From: an uncultured Alphaproteobacteria bacterium
GTDB lineage: Bacteria > Pseudomonadota > Alphaproteobacteria > HIMB59
Direction: 5' to 3'
Assembly: GCA_902591315.1 (NCBI GenBank)
Contig: CACJAI010000001.1
Span: forward strand, 62,001 to 126,000
DNA length: 64,000 nt
This document shows, one piece after another, positions 63,869 to 64,000 of the stretch (position 1 is the first letter of the stretch; every line of letters begins with the position of its first letter). The notes beneath the pieces were generated by a model, which was not told the origin of the DNA, made no database searches, and was given only the letters and a program-made list of their open reading frames with translations. Both the position numbers and the translations under genes were made by a program.

Positions 63869-64000
63869 ATGACATATCATATTAACGTTATAGATCATGA
63901 GGGTTCACCTCATAAAATTGAAGCAACAGTTGGTTTTTCAATAATGGAGATTATTAGAGACGCTGGATTAGATATTGAAGCTATATGCGGGGGTTGTTGC
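63869..64000 (+). CDS. 2Fe-2S ferredoxin, cut by window end (partial)
   Basis: The frame starts at ATG 63869 and runs off the window after 44 codons. The sequence MTYHINVIDHEGSPHKIEA, then TVGFSIMEIIRDAGLDIEAICGGCC, is the first half of an adrenodoxin-type ferredoxin. The first cluster cysteines appear in the CGGCC segment (normally CxGxCxC). Such ferredoxins act in Fe-S cluster assembly or electron transfer to hydroxylases. It is divergent from ctaA. Confidence 0.9.
   Translation, partial: MTYHINVIDHEGSPHKIEATVGFSIMEIIRDAGLDIEAICGGCC

Overview
The window is a 64 kb, gene-dense, AT-rich bacterial chromosome segment. It reads as a streamlined marine alphaproteobacterium of the SAR11/HIMB59 kind. 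The reasons are a three-subunit transhydrogenase (pntAA-pntAB-pntB), a rpsU-COQ9 pair, the order hflK-hflC-degP-miaA-ilvB-ilvH-ilvC-leuA-mreBCD-mrdA-rodA, very short or overlapping gene junctions, and a circularly permuted two-piece tmRNA gene, which is an alphaproteobacterial trait. The exact clade cannot be fixed from this sequence alone.

Layout. 1-4011: end of an unknown gene, transhydrogenase operon, rpsU, COQ9. 4077-9497: an aldehyde dehydrogenase / glutamine-synthetase-like ligase / Fe-alcohol dehydrogenase cassette, probably for amine or amino-alcohol use, then HisN and a DsbA-like oxidoreductase. 9588-15305: small-metabolite transport and oxidation genes, a structured RNA candidate (about 14103-14230), a secreted hydrolase, and tRNA-Thr. 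15328-22803: an accessory stretch with small membrane proteins, a 26-residue peptide with nine cysteines, an Anbu proteasome-like protease facing a circularly permuted ATP-grasp enzyme, an ASPIC/UnbV beta-propeller protein and a secreted Cys-rich unknown. 22839-30187: clpB, then murA-hisG-hisD-infA-RNase E/G and tRNA-Phe. 30235-31852: small unknowns.

31870-33609 is a roughly 1.7 kb element lodged at the 3' end of the tmRNA gene. A diverged copy of the tmRNA terminator region marks its far end. Decamer repeats lie just inside both ends. It carries a probable modification-dependent nuclease (PUA/EVE-like reader plus PDDEXK domain) and a secreted short-repeat protein, and it has no integrase. 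This is the strongest candidate for an undescribed mobile or defence unit here.

33897-64000: thyX, mrp, the HflKC-DegP membrane protein quality-control set, branched-chain amino acid synthesis, the cell-shape operon, apt/panB and two other divergent gene pairs with touching starts, tRNA and translation enzymes, pyrC, purKE, a photolyase-family protein that appears to have lost its iron-sulfur ligands, heme A synthase, and the start of a 2Fe-2S ferredoxin cut by the window end. No gap over 300 bases lacks a feature: the largest (33430-33896) holds the tmRNA gene, and 14005-14273 holds the RNA candidate.
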